From the NCBI GenBank assembly GCA_002412495.1, contig DHVE01000053.1, positions 1 to 64,000 of the forward strand: a stretch of 64,000 bases of DNA. Direction: 5' to 3'. The position numbers and the translations under genes are program-made. This document shows, piece after piece, positions 1 to 8,070 of this stretch. This DNA comes from Betaproteobacteria bacterium UBA5216. GTDB lineage: Bacteria; Pseudomonadota; Gammaproteobacteria; Burkholderiales; SG8-41. Below the pieces are notes generated by a model that was not told the DNA's origin, ran no database searches, and worked only from the letters and a program-made list of their open reading frames with translations. Each line of letters begins with the position of its first letter. Within the stretch, counting starts at the first letter, position 1.

Positions 1-65
1 CATACCTGGATTGGAAAATACTCGGCATGGACAATCACCCGAACCTATCGAGCAAAAGGTACCCC

Positions 66-1052
66 ATGCGCACCGGATTCATGGCCATCCTGTTCTGCCT
101 GGGCGCGCTGGCCACGCCCGCGCCACTGCTGGCTCAATTGGCGCAAGGGGTGCAATGGGCACCCGAGCGCCCTATTCGCGTGGTGCTGCCGTTCGTGCCC
201 GGCTCGTCGTACGACAGCATCATGCGCATGCTGGCAGAACCGCTGGGCGTGTCGCTCAAGCAGGCGGTGATCGTGGACAACCGCGCCGGTGCCAGCGGCA
301 TCATCGGCGCCGATATCGTGGCCAAGGCCGCACCCGATGGTCACACGCTGGCCTTTCTCGGCGACAACCATCTGATTTTTCCAGCCATCGGCAAACAAAC
401 GCCGTACGATTTATTCCGGGATTTTGCGCCGCTCATGCGCGTGGCCAAGCTCGATAACGTGGTGGTGTCGCACGCCAGCCTGCCCGCGCAGACGTTGAAG
501 GAGCTGATCGCGTTGTTCAAGGCCAACCCCGGCAAATACAAATTCGGCTCCGGCGGTCAAGCCGGCACCACGCATCTGGCGGGCGAACTGTTTGCGCTGC
601 TGGCTGGCGTTAACATTTTGCACGTGCCGTATAAGGGCGGCAGCACGGCCGTCACCGGCATGCTGGGCAACGAGGTGAACATGATGGTCGCCAACATGGT
701 GGTGATCAAACCGCTGGTCGCCAGTGGCCGGCTGCGCGCCTATGCGGTGGCGGCGAACAAACGATCCGATCACTTGCCCGGCGTGCCATCCACCGCCGAG
801 GCCGGATTACCGGGGCTGGAAGTGCCGCAGTTTTATGCGCTGTTCGCACCGGCCCGCACGCCGGGCCCCGTGATAACCCGGCTGGAAAATGAACTCAAAC
901 AAATTGTAACGGCTGCTGCGTTTCGCACGCGCGTTGAGTCCCAAGGCGCGGATGTGGTGGCCAGCGATCCGCGGGAACTGGCGGCGTTCCTGAAACAACA
1001 ACTCGCGGGTTACCGCAAAACCGCACAGGCCGCCGACATCAAGGCGGAGTAG
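66..1052 (+). CDS. Bug/TctC-family tripartite tricarboxylate transporter substrate-binding protein
   Basis: Periplasmic solute receptor of the Bug (TctC) family. The ATG at 66 gives a clean signal peptide (MRTGFMAILF start, cleavage after LLAQ). An in-frame ATG at 27 would add 13 polar residues and is less likely. Family marks are RPIRVVLPF near the mature N-terminus, the VDNRAGASG loop, the DGHTL motif after it and the P-Y-K-G-G segment in the middle. Length, about 328 aa, is normal. No TctA or TctB membrane subunit is nearby, so the permease partner and the ligand (usually a carboxylate) cannot be named. It converges on the M48 protease gene with only 9 bp between them. Confidence 0.93.
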   Translation: MRTGFMAILFCLGALATPAPLLAQLAQGVQWAPERPIRVVLPFVPGSSYDSIMRMLAEPLGVSLKQAVIVDNRAGASGIIGADIVAKAAPDGHTLAFLGDNHLIFPAIGKQTPYDLFRDFAPLMRVAKLDNVVVSHASLPAQTLKELIALFKANPGKYKFGSGGQAGTTHLAGELFALLAGVNILHVPYKGGSTAVTGMLGNEVNMMVANMVVIKPLVASGRLRAYAVAANKRSDHLPGVPSTAEAGLPGLEVPQFYALFAPARTPGPVITRLENELKQIVTAAAFRTRVESQGADVVASDPRELAAFLKQQLAGYRKTAQAADIKAE

Positions 1053-1061
1053 TCCCGCGCG

Positions 1062-1910
1062 CTATTTCGCGGCGGCCACCGGCGCTTTCCAGGGCGCCGG
1101 CTTCTCTGCGCGCTCGTATAACGGCAGCGCTTCCTTCAGGTGCTTTTCGATTTCCTTGATGCGGCTGGGTCCCGACGGATGCGTTGACAGCCACTGCGGT
1201 GGCGCGCCCTTGTTGGCGGCGCTCATTTTCTTCCACAGACTGATGCCGGCGCGCGGATCGTAGCCCGCGCGCGCCGCGAGATCGAGTCCCACCAAGTCTG
1301 CATCGGTTTCATCGCTGCGTGAATAGCTCAGCGATAACAAATTTGCGCCTGAGCTCACCAGCCCGTCGTACTTGCCGCCGGTCGCGATGGACAGCCCGAT
1401 GGCACCGGCTTTGGTCAGCGCGTTCTTGCCCGCCTGTTCGCGCGCATGTTCGCGCAACGCATGCGCGATTTCGTGTCCCATCACCATCGCCGCTTCGTCA
1501 TCCGTCAGTTGCAGTTGCGTCAGAATGCCTGTGTAAAACGCGATCTTGCCGCCCGGCATGCAAAACGCGTTGATCTGATTGGAGCCGATCAGATTGACTT
1601 CCCATTTCCAATCCTTGGCGCGCGGATTAAACCGCGTGGCGTATGGAATGATGCGCCCGGCGATGCCGCGCAATCGTTGCAGTTGCGGATAGTTTTCCGG
1701 CGCCAGCGCTTTTTGCGCGGCGGCCTTTTGCGTTAATTGCAAATACTGTTGCGACGCCTGCTTTTCCAGCGACTCGGCCGGAACGAGATTGCGTAGTGCG
1801 GACGACTTGCCGACCTTGACACCGTCGTCCTTGTCCACTTTCGCGTTCTGAGCCGCGGCGGCACAGGATGCAAAAATACTCAATAAAAACAAAAACTTAT
1901 ATATTTTCAT
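1062..1910 (-). CDS. M48-family metalloprotease, exported
   Basis: Zinc metallopeptidase of family M48, of the LoiP/YcaL/BepA kind that acts on cell-envelope proteins. The start at 1910 gives an N-terminal signal peptide (MKIYKFLFLL, then S-C-A-A-A-A), possibly a lipoprotein through Cys16. The zinc motif HEIAH lies at residues 146-150, and a later SDETDAD segment supplies the third ligand Glu. Length is 282 aa. No TPR domain follows, so it is closer to the short LoiP type than to BepA. A longer in-frame start at 1985 would put 25 unlikely residues before the signal peptide. Confidence 0.9.
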   Translation of the reverse strand: MKIYKFLFLLSIFASCAAAAQNAKVDKDDGVKVGKSSALRNLVPAESLEKQASQQYLQLTQKAAAQKALAPENYPQLQRLRGIAGRIIPYATRFNPRAKDWKWEVNLIGSNQINAFCMPGGKIAFYTGILTQLQLTDDEAAMVMGHEIAHALREHAREQAGKNALTKAGAIGLSIATGGKYDGLVSSGANLLSLSYSRSDETDADLVGLDLAARAGYDPRAGISLWKKMSAANKGAPPQWLSTHPSGPSRIKEIEKHLKEALPLYERAEKPAPWKAPVAAAK

Positions 1911-2068
1911 CCACGCATCCCTGCTGGGTAAGAAGAAACCACTATAACGAGAGCGCCGCATGCCAGTGTACGCGCATGTAGCCATTAATGTAGGGGCTCG
2001 CGCAGCACTTCACAAGTGCATCTGTCGCGGCCGACCGGTATGTGGCTAGCGCGACTTGCGCGCTGGCG

Positions 2069-2677
2069 TTAATCGCGGCACTCGCGCGGAATCGCGCCCT
2101 CAGACCAGTCCGCCACCGGCACGATCTTGACGGCCGTTTTGAAAGGCTTCTGGTTCTTGATACCACGGCCGGTCAACAGATTGACGTCGCAATTGGTGTG
2201 CGCCGAGAGATCGAGCGTATCGCGCGAGTTGTAGGTGTATCCCGCCACGACAAAGGTTTTATCGATATACGCCACCGTCAATTTTCGGCTCCAGCGGCCC
2301 CGGCCAATTGCGTCGTTGGCCGAATGGATGATTAACGATTTGCGTTCGTTGACCTCAAGTGACGGTTGCGTGCCCCACATTGCGCCGCGCCACGCGATAC
2401 TGCGTTTTTGCACCGCCAGCCGCAAATCGTTCGGCTTGTCCGACGCCGACAGATAAATCAGCAAATCCACTTCATCGGATTCTTTGTCGGACGCCAGCAG
2501 CAACGCGCGGTCAAACGAGCCGTCGCCGTTCCAGTCGGCGGTAACCACCGCCAGCACGCGATCGGGGCGCACCGTGAGCTCGGCCGCCCGCGCGCCTGCG
2601 GAAAACAAGCCGGCGCAAAACAAAATCCCGGCCATCACAGCCGGGATTTTTGCGCCGCGCTTCAGCGATGCGGTCAA
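2069..2677 (-). CDS. Secreted hypothetical protein with EF-hand-like DxNxDG segment
   Basis: Unrecognised exported protein of up to 202 aa. The N-terminus has basic residues (KRGAK) followed by a hydrophobic stretch ending A-R-A-A, a plausible signal peptide. Around residues 48-56 the segment ADWNGDGSFDRA resembles the calcium-binding DxDxDG loops of VCBS/FG-GAP repeats. The only start giving the full signal peptide is TTG at 2677, 3 nt after the XdhC stop codon. A GTG/ATG pair lies at about 2635-2638. A strong hairpin overlaps this start region (see 2622-2650), so the true N-terminus is uncertain. Confidence 0.65.
   Translation of the reverse strand: MTASLKRGAKIPAVMAGILFCAGLFSAGARAAELTVRPDRVLAVVTADWNGDGSFDRALLLASDKESDEVDLLIYLSASDKPNDLRLAVQKRSIAWRGAMWGTQPSLEVNERKSLIIHSANDAIGRGRWSRKLTVAYIDKTFVVAGYTYNSRDTLDLSAHTNCDVNLLTGRGIKNQKPFKTAVKIVPVADWSEGAIPRECRD
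2622..2650 (-). terminator. Terminator-like perfect hairpin downstream of xdhC
   Basis: An 11-bp perfect inverted repeat (AAAATCCCGGC / GCCGGGATTTT) with a 7-nt loop. It is flanked by A-runs on one side and TTTTGTTTT on the other in the leftward sense, the shape of a rho-independent terminator. It lies 31 nt past the XdhC stop codon but also inside the possible N-terminal codons of the next gene. It could therefore terminate xdhC transcripts, attenuate the downstream gene, or simply be coding sequence. Confidence 0.5.
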
Positions 2678-2680
2678 GGC

Positions 2681-3679
2681 TCAGCTCACCGTGCAGCCCG
2701 CCACCGTGGCCTTGGGTTTCTCAATGGTTTCCGGCAACGTCACGCCGTTCTTCACCGCGGTCATCTCGGCCAGAATGGCAATGGCGATTTCCGGCGGTGT
2801 CTTGCTGCCGAGTTTCAAACCCACCGGACCACGCAGACGCGCGATTTCGCCCTGCGACAAGTCAAAGCCCGCCAACCGCTCGCGCCGCGCGTCGTTGTTC
2901 TTTTTCGAGCCGATGGCGCCGACGTAAAACGCGGGCGACTTCAGCGCTTCTAGCAGCGCCAGATCGTCTAGCTTCGGATCGTGCGTCAGCGTCACGACGG
3001 CGCTGTGTCCGTCCAGATTCAACTCTGTCACCACATCGTCGGGCATGCCGCGCTTGATCTCCACGCCGGGCACGTCCCAACCGTCGGTGTATTCCTCGCG
3101 CGGATCGCACACGATCACGTTGTAATCGAGCGCCTGCCCCATCTGCGCCAGATATTTCGACAACTGCCCCGCGCCGATGATCAGCAAGCGCCAACGCGGG
3201 CCATGAATTGTCACGAACGACGTGCCGTCAAATTCAAGCTGATCGGAGTTCATCGCCGGCGTTATCGTGGCGTTGCCGGTTTTCATATCCAGGGTGCGCT
3301 TCACCAGCTCGTGGCGCTCCACATGCGCGAGCAGCTTGTCGATACCGCTCTCCGCCGTCAGCGGCTCCAGCACCAGTTCTAGCGTGCCGCCGCACGGCAA
3401 GCCAAAACGCGTGGCTTCTTCCGCCGACACGCCATACTGCGTGGTCGCGGGTTTGTCCTGCACCAGTTCGCGATTACGCACGCGCAGAATCATGTCGTCT
3501 TCAACACAGCCACCCGACACCGAACCAACCACCATGCCATCATCGCGTATCGCGGTCAGCGCGCCGATCGGACGCGGCGCCGATCCCCAGGTTTTCACCA
3601 CCGTCGCCAGCACCACGCGGCGGCCGTCTTTCACCCACGCGCTGGCCGACTTGAGCACTTGCAGGTCTACACTGTCCAT
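2681..3679 (-). CDS. xdhC: XdhC-family protein (molybdenum cofactor insertion/sulfuration factor)
   Basis: XdhC/CoxI-family protein, 332 aa. It carries the N-terminal XdhC domain (VVLATVVKTWGSAPRP, then GSVSGGCVEDD) and the C-terminal Rossmann-type domain (LLIIGAGQLSKYLAQ ... CDPRE, VTLTHDPKLDD, GAIGSKKN). In studied systems XdhC binds Moco and promotes its sulfuration before insertion into xanthine-dehydrogenase-type enzymes. That fits the molybdopterin oxidoreductase at 10.4-12.7 kb, although the two are not in one operon. The ATG follows a strong Shine-Dalgarno sequence (AAAAGGAG). Confidence 0.93.
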   Translation of the reverse strand: MDSVDLQVLKSASAWVKDGRRVVLATVVKTWGSAPRPIGALTAIRDDGMVVGSVSGGCVEDDMILRVRNRELVQDKPATTQYGVSAEEATRFGLPCGGTLELVLEPLTAESGIDKLLAHVERHELVKRTLDMKTGNATITPAMNSDQLEFDGTSFVTIHGPRWRLLIIGAGQLSKYLAQMGQALDYNVIVCDPREEYTDGWDVPGVEIKRGMPDDVVTELNLDGHSAVVTLTHDPKLDDLALLEALKSPAFYVGAIGSKKNNDARRERLAGFDLSQGEIARLRGPVGLKLGSKTPPEIAIAILAEMTAVKNGVTLPETIEKPKATVAGCTVS

Positions 3680-3725
3680 AAAAACTCCTTTTACAACATG
3701 GGCTTATGTCAATTGACGTGCGTCC

Positions 3726-3731
3726 ATTATA
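3726..3731 (-). promoter_or_regulatory. Candidate -10 element (TATAAT) upstream of xdhC
   Basis: A consensus TATAAT reads leftward about 47 nt before the xdhC start codon. The expected -35 position (GTGATA at 17-bp spacing) is a poor match, so a simple sigma-70 promoter is only suggested. Confidence 0.35.
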
Positions 3732-3750
3732 CCGGACACCCGACGCAATA

Positions 3751-4761
3751 TCACGTGCCGCCGGTTGCAGCAATGATTTTGCGCCACCGTTCGTAATCAC
3801 TCTTTATTCGTTCCGCAAATTCGGTGGGAGTCGAGGGCGCAGGATTCAATCCCTGCGCACGAGCGCCGCGCGCCACTTCCGCATCCTCGAGTGCCTCACG
3901 CAGCACACTGTTTAATCGCGCCACGATCGGCGCTGGCGTGCCGGTCGGCGCGAGCAGGCCAAACCAGAACGACGCATCGTAGTTTTTCACCCCCGCCTCG
4001 TGCATCGAGGGCACATCGGGCAGACTGGGATCACGGTTCAAACTGGTCACGGCCAGAATGCGCACGCGGTTGCGCATGGTGCCGGCGGATGTCGAACTTA
4101 AAAACGCGGCCGGAATTTCTCCGCCGATGATCGCTGTCAGAATATCGGTGCCACCCTTGTATGGCACAACGCTCAAGGCAACGCCCGCCATGTTTTGCAG
4201 CATCTGCGCCGACAGGTGTCCGGCCGAACCAATGCCCTGCGTGCCGTATTGCAATTGCCCGGCCTTTCCTTTTTCTTTTTCCTTCTCTTTCGCCAGCGCG
4301 ATGAATTGCGCGACCGATGTCACGGCGGAATCCTGACGCACGATCAGCGCGTTGCAAAACGTGAACGCACGGCCAATAGGGGTGAATGCAGTGTCGGCGT
4401 TGTACGGCAGATTTTTTTCAAGAATGCGGTTGATGGTCAGCGCGCCGGGGCTGGACCACAACAGCGTGTAACCATCGGCCGGCGCCTGCGCGGCAATCTG
4501 CCCTGCCACGCTACCCGCCGCGCCGCCGCGATTTTCAACCACCAGCGTGACCCCGAGCGACTTGCCCATGTGGGTGGCAATCGGACGCGCCGAGGCATCC
4601 GCAACGCCACCGGCTGGAAAACCAACGACGAGGCGGATGGGCTTGCGCGGATAGTATTGTACGGCCTGCACCGGTTGCGCGTGCAGGGGCATGGCGGCGA
4701 GAGCAACCACCATTCCCATCAGCAATACACACTTACATCCCAAGTGGTTGTTTTTATGCAT
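3751..4761 (-). CDS. Bug/TctC-family substrate-binding protein
   Basis: Bug-type periplasmic receptor, 336 aa, with signal peptide (cleavage near PLHAQP). Motifs seen are YPRKPIRLVVGFPAGG, VENRGGAAGSV, PADGYTLL and VPYKGGTD. An unusual lysine/glutamate insertion (AKEKEKEKGKAG) sits where relatives have AKAKPG, encoded by a purine-rich run and possibly grown by slippage. The hydroxyacid dehydrogenase gene lies 2 bp upstream on the same strand, so the two are almost certainly co-transcribed. This suggests, without proving, a 2-hydroxy- or 2-oxoacid ligand. Confidence 0.92.
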   Translation of the reverse strand: MHKNNHLGCKCVLLMGMVVALAAMPLHAQPVQAVQYYPRKPIRLVVGFPAGGVADASARPIATHMGKSLGVTLVVENRGGAAGSVAGQIAAQAPADGYTLLWSSPGALTINRILEKNLPYNADTAFTPIGRAFTFCNALIVRQDSAVTSVAQFIALAKEKEKEKGKAGQLQYGTQGIGSAGHLSAQMLQNMAGVALSVVPYKGGTDILTAIIGGEIPAAFLSSTSAGTMRNRVRILAVTSLNRDPSLPDVPSMHEAGVKNYDASFWFGLLAPTGTPAPIVARLNSVLREALEDAEVARGARAQGLNPAPSTPTEFAERIKSDYERWRKIIAATGGT

Positions 4762-4763
4762 AT

Positions 4764-5750
4764 TTATACGGCTTGAACATTGCTCGCATTACGTTCCGGC
4801 GCAAGGATGCGGATTGGCTTGCCGGCGAGAAACGCTTCGATGTTTTCCACCACGTCGTGATACGCGACTTCAAAAAACTCCTGCACATTGTGCCCCTGAT
4901 GTGGCATCAGCACCGCGTTGGGCAGCGTGCGCAAGGGGCTGTCATCCGCAAGCGGCTCGTGCGTAAACACATCGAGCCCCGCACCCGCTATACGCTTTTC
5001 ACGCAGTGCGTCTATCAACGCGGCCTCATCCACAATCGGGCCGCGCGCGGTATTGACCAAAATCGCTGACGGTTTCATCAGCGCCAGTTCACGCGCGCCC
5101 ACCAAGCCGCGCGTGCGCTCACCCAGCACCAGATGCACGCTGAGCACGTCACTCTGTGCGAACAATTCATTTTTCTCCACGCGCCGCACGCCGTTCTCGC
5201 CCGCGAATTCCGCCGTGAGATTCCGGCTCCACGCAATCACTTCCATGCCGAATGCCTTCGCCACCGGTACCATGTAACGCCCTTGCCGTCCCAGCCCGAG
5301 CAGTCCCAGCGTGCGTCCAAAGAGCGTGAAGCCGGCGGTGTTCTGCCATCCACCGCGGCGCATTGCATTCGCCTCAAAGGGAATGTGCCGCGCCACCGCC
5401 AGCATCAGTCCCCACGCCAGTTCGGAAGTGGCCTTGCGATACGAACCGCGCAATTCGGTATAAGACACCACAATGCCACGCTCGGTCGCCGCCGCCGCAT
5501 CGAGCGTGCGGTTATACAACCCGGTGATGGCGATCATTTTCAGATTCGGCAGTTGAGTGATCAGCTCGCGAGAAATCGGCATGCGCTCGCGCAGCGTGCA
5601 GATAATGTCAAAGGGCTTGAGTGTTGCCGCCGCGTCTTCGGGCGCGATTGCTTTATCAAACACCGTGATGTCACAGGTTTTGGCAATACCCGACCAATCG
5701 GCGGAAACCTGCGAGCGGCGCAGATAGTCGTTCAGGATGGCGATTTTCAT
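4764..5750 (-). CDS. D-2-hydroxyacid dehydrogenase family protein
   Basis: NAD(P)-dependent D-2-hydroxyacid dehydrogenase, 328 aa, which would interconvert a 2-oxoacid and a D-2-hydroxyacid. The nucleotide-binding motif is GLLGLGRQGRYMV, and a catalytic arginine lies in VNTARGPIVDEAAL. The Glu is in the next helix region (FTHEPL) and the His in MPHQGHN, which replaces the usual TPHIG. Start chosen at MKIAILNDY (5750); an upstream ATG at 5768 adds six residues. It is followed 2 bp later by a Bug receptor gene, a common pairing of transporter receptor and catabolic enzyme. Confidence 0.9.
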   Translation of the reverse strand: MKIAILNDYLRRSQVSADWSGIAKTCDITVFDKAIAPEDAAATLKPFDIICTLRERMPISRELITQLPNLKMIAITGLYNRTLDAAAATERGIVVSYTELRGSYRKATSELAWGLMLAVARHIPFEANAMRRGGWQNTAGFTLFGRTLGLLGLGRQGRYMVPVAKAFGMEVIAWSRNLTAEFAGENGVRRVEKNELFAQSDVLSVHLVLGERTRGLVGARELALMKPSAILVNTARGPIVDEAALIDALREKRIAGAGLDVFTHEPLADDSPLRTLPNAVLMPHQGHNVQEFFEVAYHDVVENIEAFLAGKPIRILAPERNASNVQAV

Positions 5751-5757
5751 GAACTGA

Positions 5758-6369
5758 TTATAGGGCACGATCCGCTCGCAACGGAAAACGCGCCAATACC
5801 GTGTAAACCGCGCCGCGCGGCGTCAGTTCGCTTTTCATCAGGGTCACGTCACGCACGGCAAAACTGCCCGCCGCGAATTCATCACCGCGCGCAACGATTT
5901 CCGCCAGCCCTGCAAGGACGGCTGGCGTTTTCAAGCGTGCCACGGTCAGGTGTGGGCGAAATAGGCGCTTCTCGATGGCAAAGCCGCCGCCCGCCAGCCC
6001 CTCATCGATATCGCGTTGCAGCCGAGTCAGCGGCGCGATGTCGCCGTGCAGTCCCAGCCAGATCACGCGCGGCTGATTGGCGCCGGGAAAGACGCCGAGC
6101 CGGCGCACGGCCAATGCAAACGGCGCGGTACGCGCACTGATTTTATCCATCGTCGCGCGAACGTCGGCTACCTCGCGCTCGGAGATCGCGCCAAGAAATT
6201 TGAGCGTCAGGTGCACATCGCGCGGATTCACCCAGCGCACGCCGCTACGCCACTGCTGTTTCAGGCGTTTTTGCACCACGCCGATTTGTTCGCAAACCGC
6301 CGGTGGCGGGACCAGCACGAGAAAGGCGCGGACAGACGGTGAAGTGGTCACGGCAGCGGACGCACACAA
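5758..6369 (-). CDS. thpR: RNA 2',3'-cyclic phosphodiesterase (ThpR/LigT)
   Basis: 2H-phosphoesterase superfamily protein of 203 aa. The two signature HxTx motifs are visible as HLTLKFLG and HLTVARLK, separated by the usual distance, and the N-terminal RAFLVLVPP strand is typical. ThpR opens 2',3'-cyclic phosphate ends of RNA. It ends 7 bp before the hydroxyacid dehydrogenase start, so it may be the first gene of a short leftward operon, although its function is unrelated. Confidence 0.93.
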   Translation of the reverse strand: MCASAAVTTSPSVRAFLVLVPPPAVCEQIGVVQKRLKQQWRSGVRWVNPRDVHLTLKFLGAISEREVADVRATMDKISARTAPFALAVRRLGVFPGANQPRVIWLGLHGDIAPLTRLQRDIDEGLAGGGFAIEKRLFRPHLTVARLKTPAVLAGLAEIVARGDEFAAGSFAVRDVTLMKSELTPRGAVYTVLARFPLRADRAL

Positions 6370-6448
6370 TCACAACGCACGGTAGGAACTCGCCTGCGCC
6401 TGAGCAACTTTTAATAGAAAGAATTTCCGAAGGGGACGCGCCCGCACA

Positions 6449-7159
6449 TCACCGCGGGGTTTCCACATCCCAGCCGCTCACCGACCACAAATGCGGTCGT
6501 TCGGCGCCGCGATAAATGAATTTCAGCCCGCCACCGGTTGGTTCGGTTTCGATCACCTGCCCTTTTTGCGTGCCCGGCACGGCAACGCCATGGCGATACA
6601 GGCGGCCGATACGGCCCTCGCTGCGCGTTCCGCCGTGGAGTATTTCGCTGCACAGCACGTATTCCCCCTGCACGGTCACGCGACCACAGCCGCGCGTGTC
6701 AAATGGCGGCATCCGCAACAAGCGCTCAACCTCGTTGATCGTCAGCGACTGCTTCACACTGGCATCATTGGCCGCATGTGTAAAACGCGATCCCGAACCG
6801 AGCAGATAGAGCTCCAGCACGTGATGCGTACGGGCAGCGCCGTCCGGTTTTCGCAACAACAGTAGTGCGCGCTCTCCGCTTGAAGCACGCTTGCCCAGCC
6901 GCTGCCATACCGTATCATCCACGTCGAGGATTTGCGGCTCGCGAAAATTCAGCGTTACCGCGTTGCCCTTGAGCACGCGCTCCAGCCGGTAGCTCACGCG
7001 ATCGGAACTGCGCAATGCCACGGTCAGCACCACGTGATCCGCCGCCCACAACTGATATTCGAACGGTGGTTGAGCGCCCGCGGGCGTCTGCGCGGCAGAA
7101 ACAACGGTTTGCATTCCGATCAATGCCAACAATGGCGCCATGAATTTCATTTTCGACAT
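6449..7159 (-). CDS. Exported hypothetical protein
   Basis: Unrecognised protein of 236 aa with a signal peptide (MSKMKFMAPLLALIG start, cleavage near VVSAAQ). The ATG at 7159 is preferred over an in-frame GTG at 7171 because it is preceded by GGAAAA. The mature part is mixed alpha/beta in composition, with no transmembrane segment and two cysteines near the C-terminal third (RGCG, VLCSE). No family is assigned. It appears to be a single-gene unit between thpR and a rightward small gene. Confidence 0.7.
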   Translation of the reverse strand: MSKMKFMAPLLALIGMQTVVSAAQTPAGAQPPFEYQLWAADHVVLTVALRSSDRVSYRLERVLKGNAVTLNFREPQILDVDDTVWQRLGKRASSGERALLLLRKPDGAARTHHVLELYLLGSGSRFTHAANDASVKQSLTINEVERLLRMPPFDTRGCGRVTVQGEYVLCSEILHGGTRSEGRIGRLYRHGVAVPGTQKGQVIETEPTGGGLKFIYRGAERPHLWSVSGWDVETPR

Positions 7160-7355
7160 AGGGTTTTCCACTACGCTGATTCTCTTGAGCTTTTCAATAT
7201 AAACACTCGTACACTACGCCAATTGCGGCAAAGTGGAAATCCACCATGGTCACCGTCGCCACTAGCACGGTCAACGTGAACCGGATCCGCACGTTTTAGA
7301 GGAACATGCAGTGAGAACAAGCATGATAATCCGTCCCAATCAGGAACATCACGCC

Positions 7356-7490
7356 ATGAAATACGTCGAAATCGCACTGATCGGGGCCCCCGCCGGGCGT
7401 ATCGCCTGGGCTCCGCATCCCGGTAAAGGCAAGCTGGGCTTTGGCATGACGGCAGTTCCGGCCGCCGCTAGTTCATTCAAACCGACCTGA
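7356..7490 (+). CDS. Possible small protein (44 aa)
   Basis: A short reading frame starting MKYVEIALIG and ending SSFKPT, 8 bp upstream of the next rightward gene. A weak ribosome-binding sequence (AGGAAC) lies 8 nt before the ATG. It has a hydrophobic start and a Gly/Pro/Ala-rich remainder, and no known family is recognised. Apart from this candidate, the 339-bp stretch from 7160 to 7498 shows nothing I can support. It could be chance or the remnant of a larger gene. Confidence 0.3.
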   Translation: MKYVEIALIGAPAGRIAWAPHPGKGKLGFGMTAVPAAASSFKPT

Positions 7491-7498
7491 TCCGCCGC

Positions 7499-8032
7499 AT
7501 GGCACGCGCCATTCCCACCACGGCACCAGCCAGCGGCGCGCTCGGGGGCGAGCTACTGGTGCTGCCACGCAATCAAACGGAACTCGACGAGGCGATCCGG
7601 CGCTCCCAATCGATTGTCACGCGGCGCGCGGCGCTCGCCTCCGCCGCGTCACTGGTACCAATCCCGGGATTGGATATTGCCGTGGACATTGCCGCTGTGA
7701 TGAAGCTGATCCCCGCGATTAACCGTGAATTCGGGCTCACGCCGGAACAGATTGAGCGGCTCAGTCCAGGCCGCCAATTGCTGGTCTACAAATCGATGGT
7801 TGCCATCGGCGGTCTGCTGATCGGCAAATTGGTGACCAAGGAAATCGCCATCGAGGTACTGAAAACCGTCGGCGTGCGCATCAGCGCCAGACAGGTGGGC
7901 AAGTACGTGCCGGTGGTCGGTCAAGCACTCTCGGTGTCACTCGGCTTTGCGGCCATGAAGTACGTTGGTCATCAACACATCAAGGATTGCCGGCGCGTGG
8001 TCGAATTCACCATGGTGAACACGAAACGCTAA
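7499..8032 (+). CDS. Hypothetical membrane-associated protein with glycine/alanine hydrophobic segments
   Basis: Protein of 177 aa, not assigned with certainty. It has a hydrophobic region around residues 45-75 (SAASLVPIPGLDIAVDIAAV) and a second around 100-120 (MVAIGGLLIGKLV), separated by a conserved-looking FGLTPEQIERLSP segment. The pattern resembles the C-terminal membrane domain of DUF697/YcjF-type proteins and EcsC-like proteins, but no GTPase or other catalytic motif is present. It lies 38 bp upstream of the malonyl-CoA decarboxylase gene on the same strand. Confidence 0.65.
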   Translation: MARAIPTTAPASGALGGELLVLPRNQTELDEAIRRSQSIVTRRAALASAASLVPIPGLDIAVDIAAVMKLIPAINREFGLTPEQIERLSPGRQLLVYKSMVAIGGLLIGKLVTKEIAIEVLKTVGVRISARQVGKYVPVVGQALSVSLGFAAMKYVGHQHIKDCRRVVEFTMVNTKR

Positions 8033-8070
8033 CGTTACTGGGATCCGCGCAGCCCTGATATCATAGAGGC

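Noticed and set aside
3726..3760. Full sigma-70 promoter before xdhC
   Set aside because: The -10 is good but no acceptable -35 at normal spacing was found, so only the -10 is listed with low confidence.
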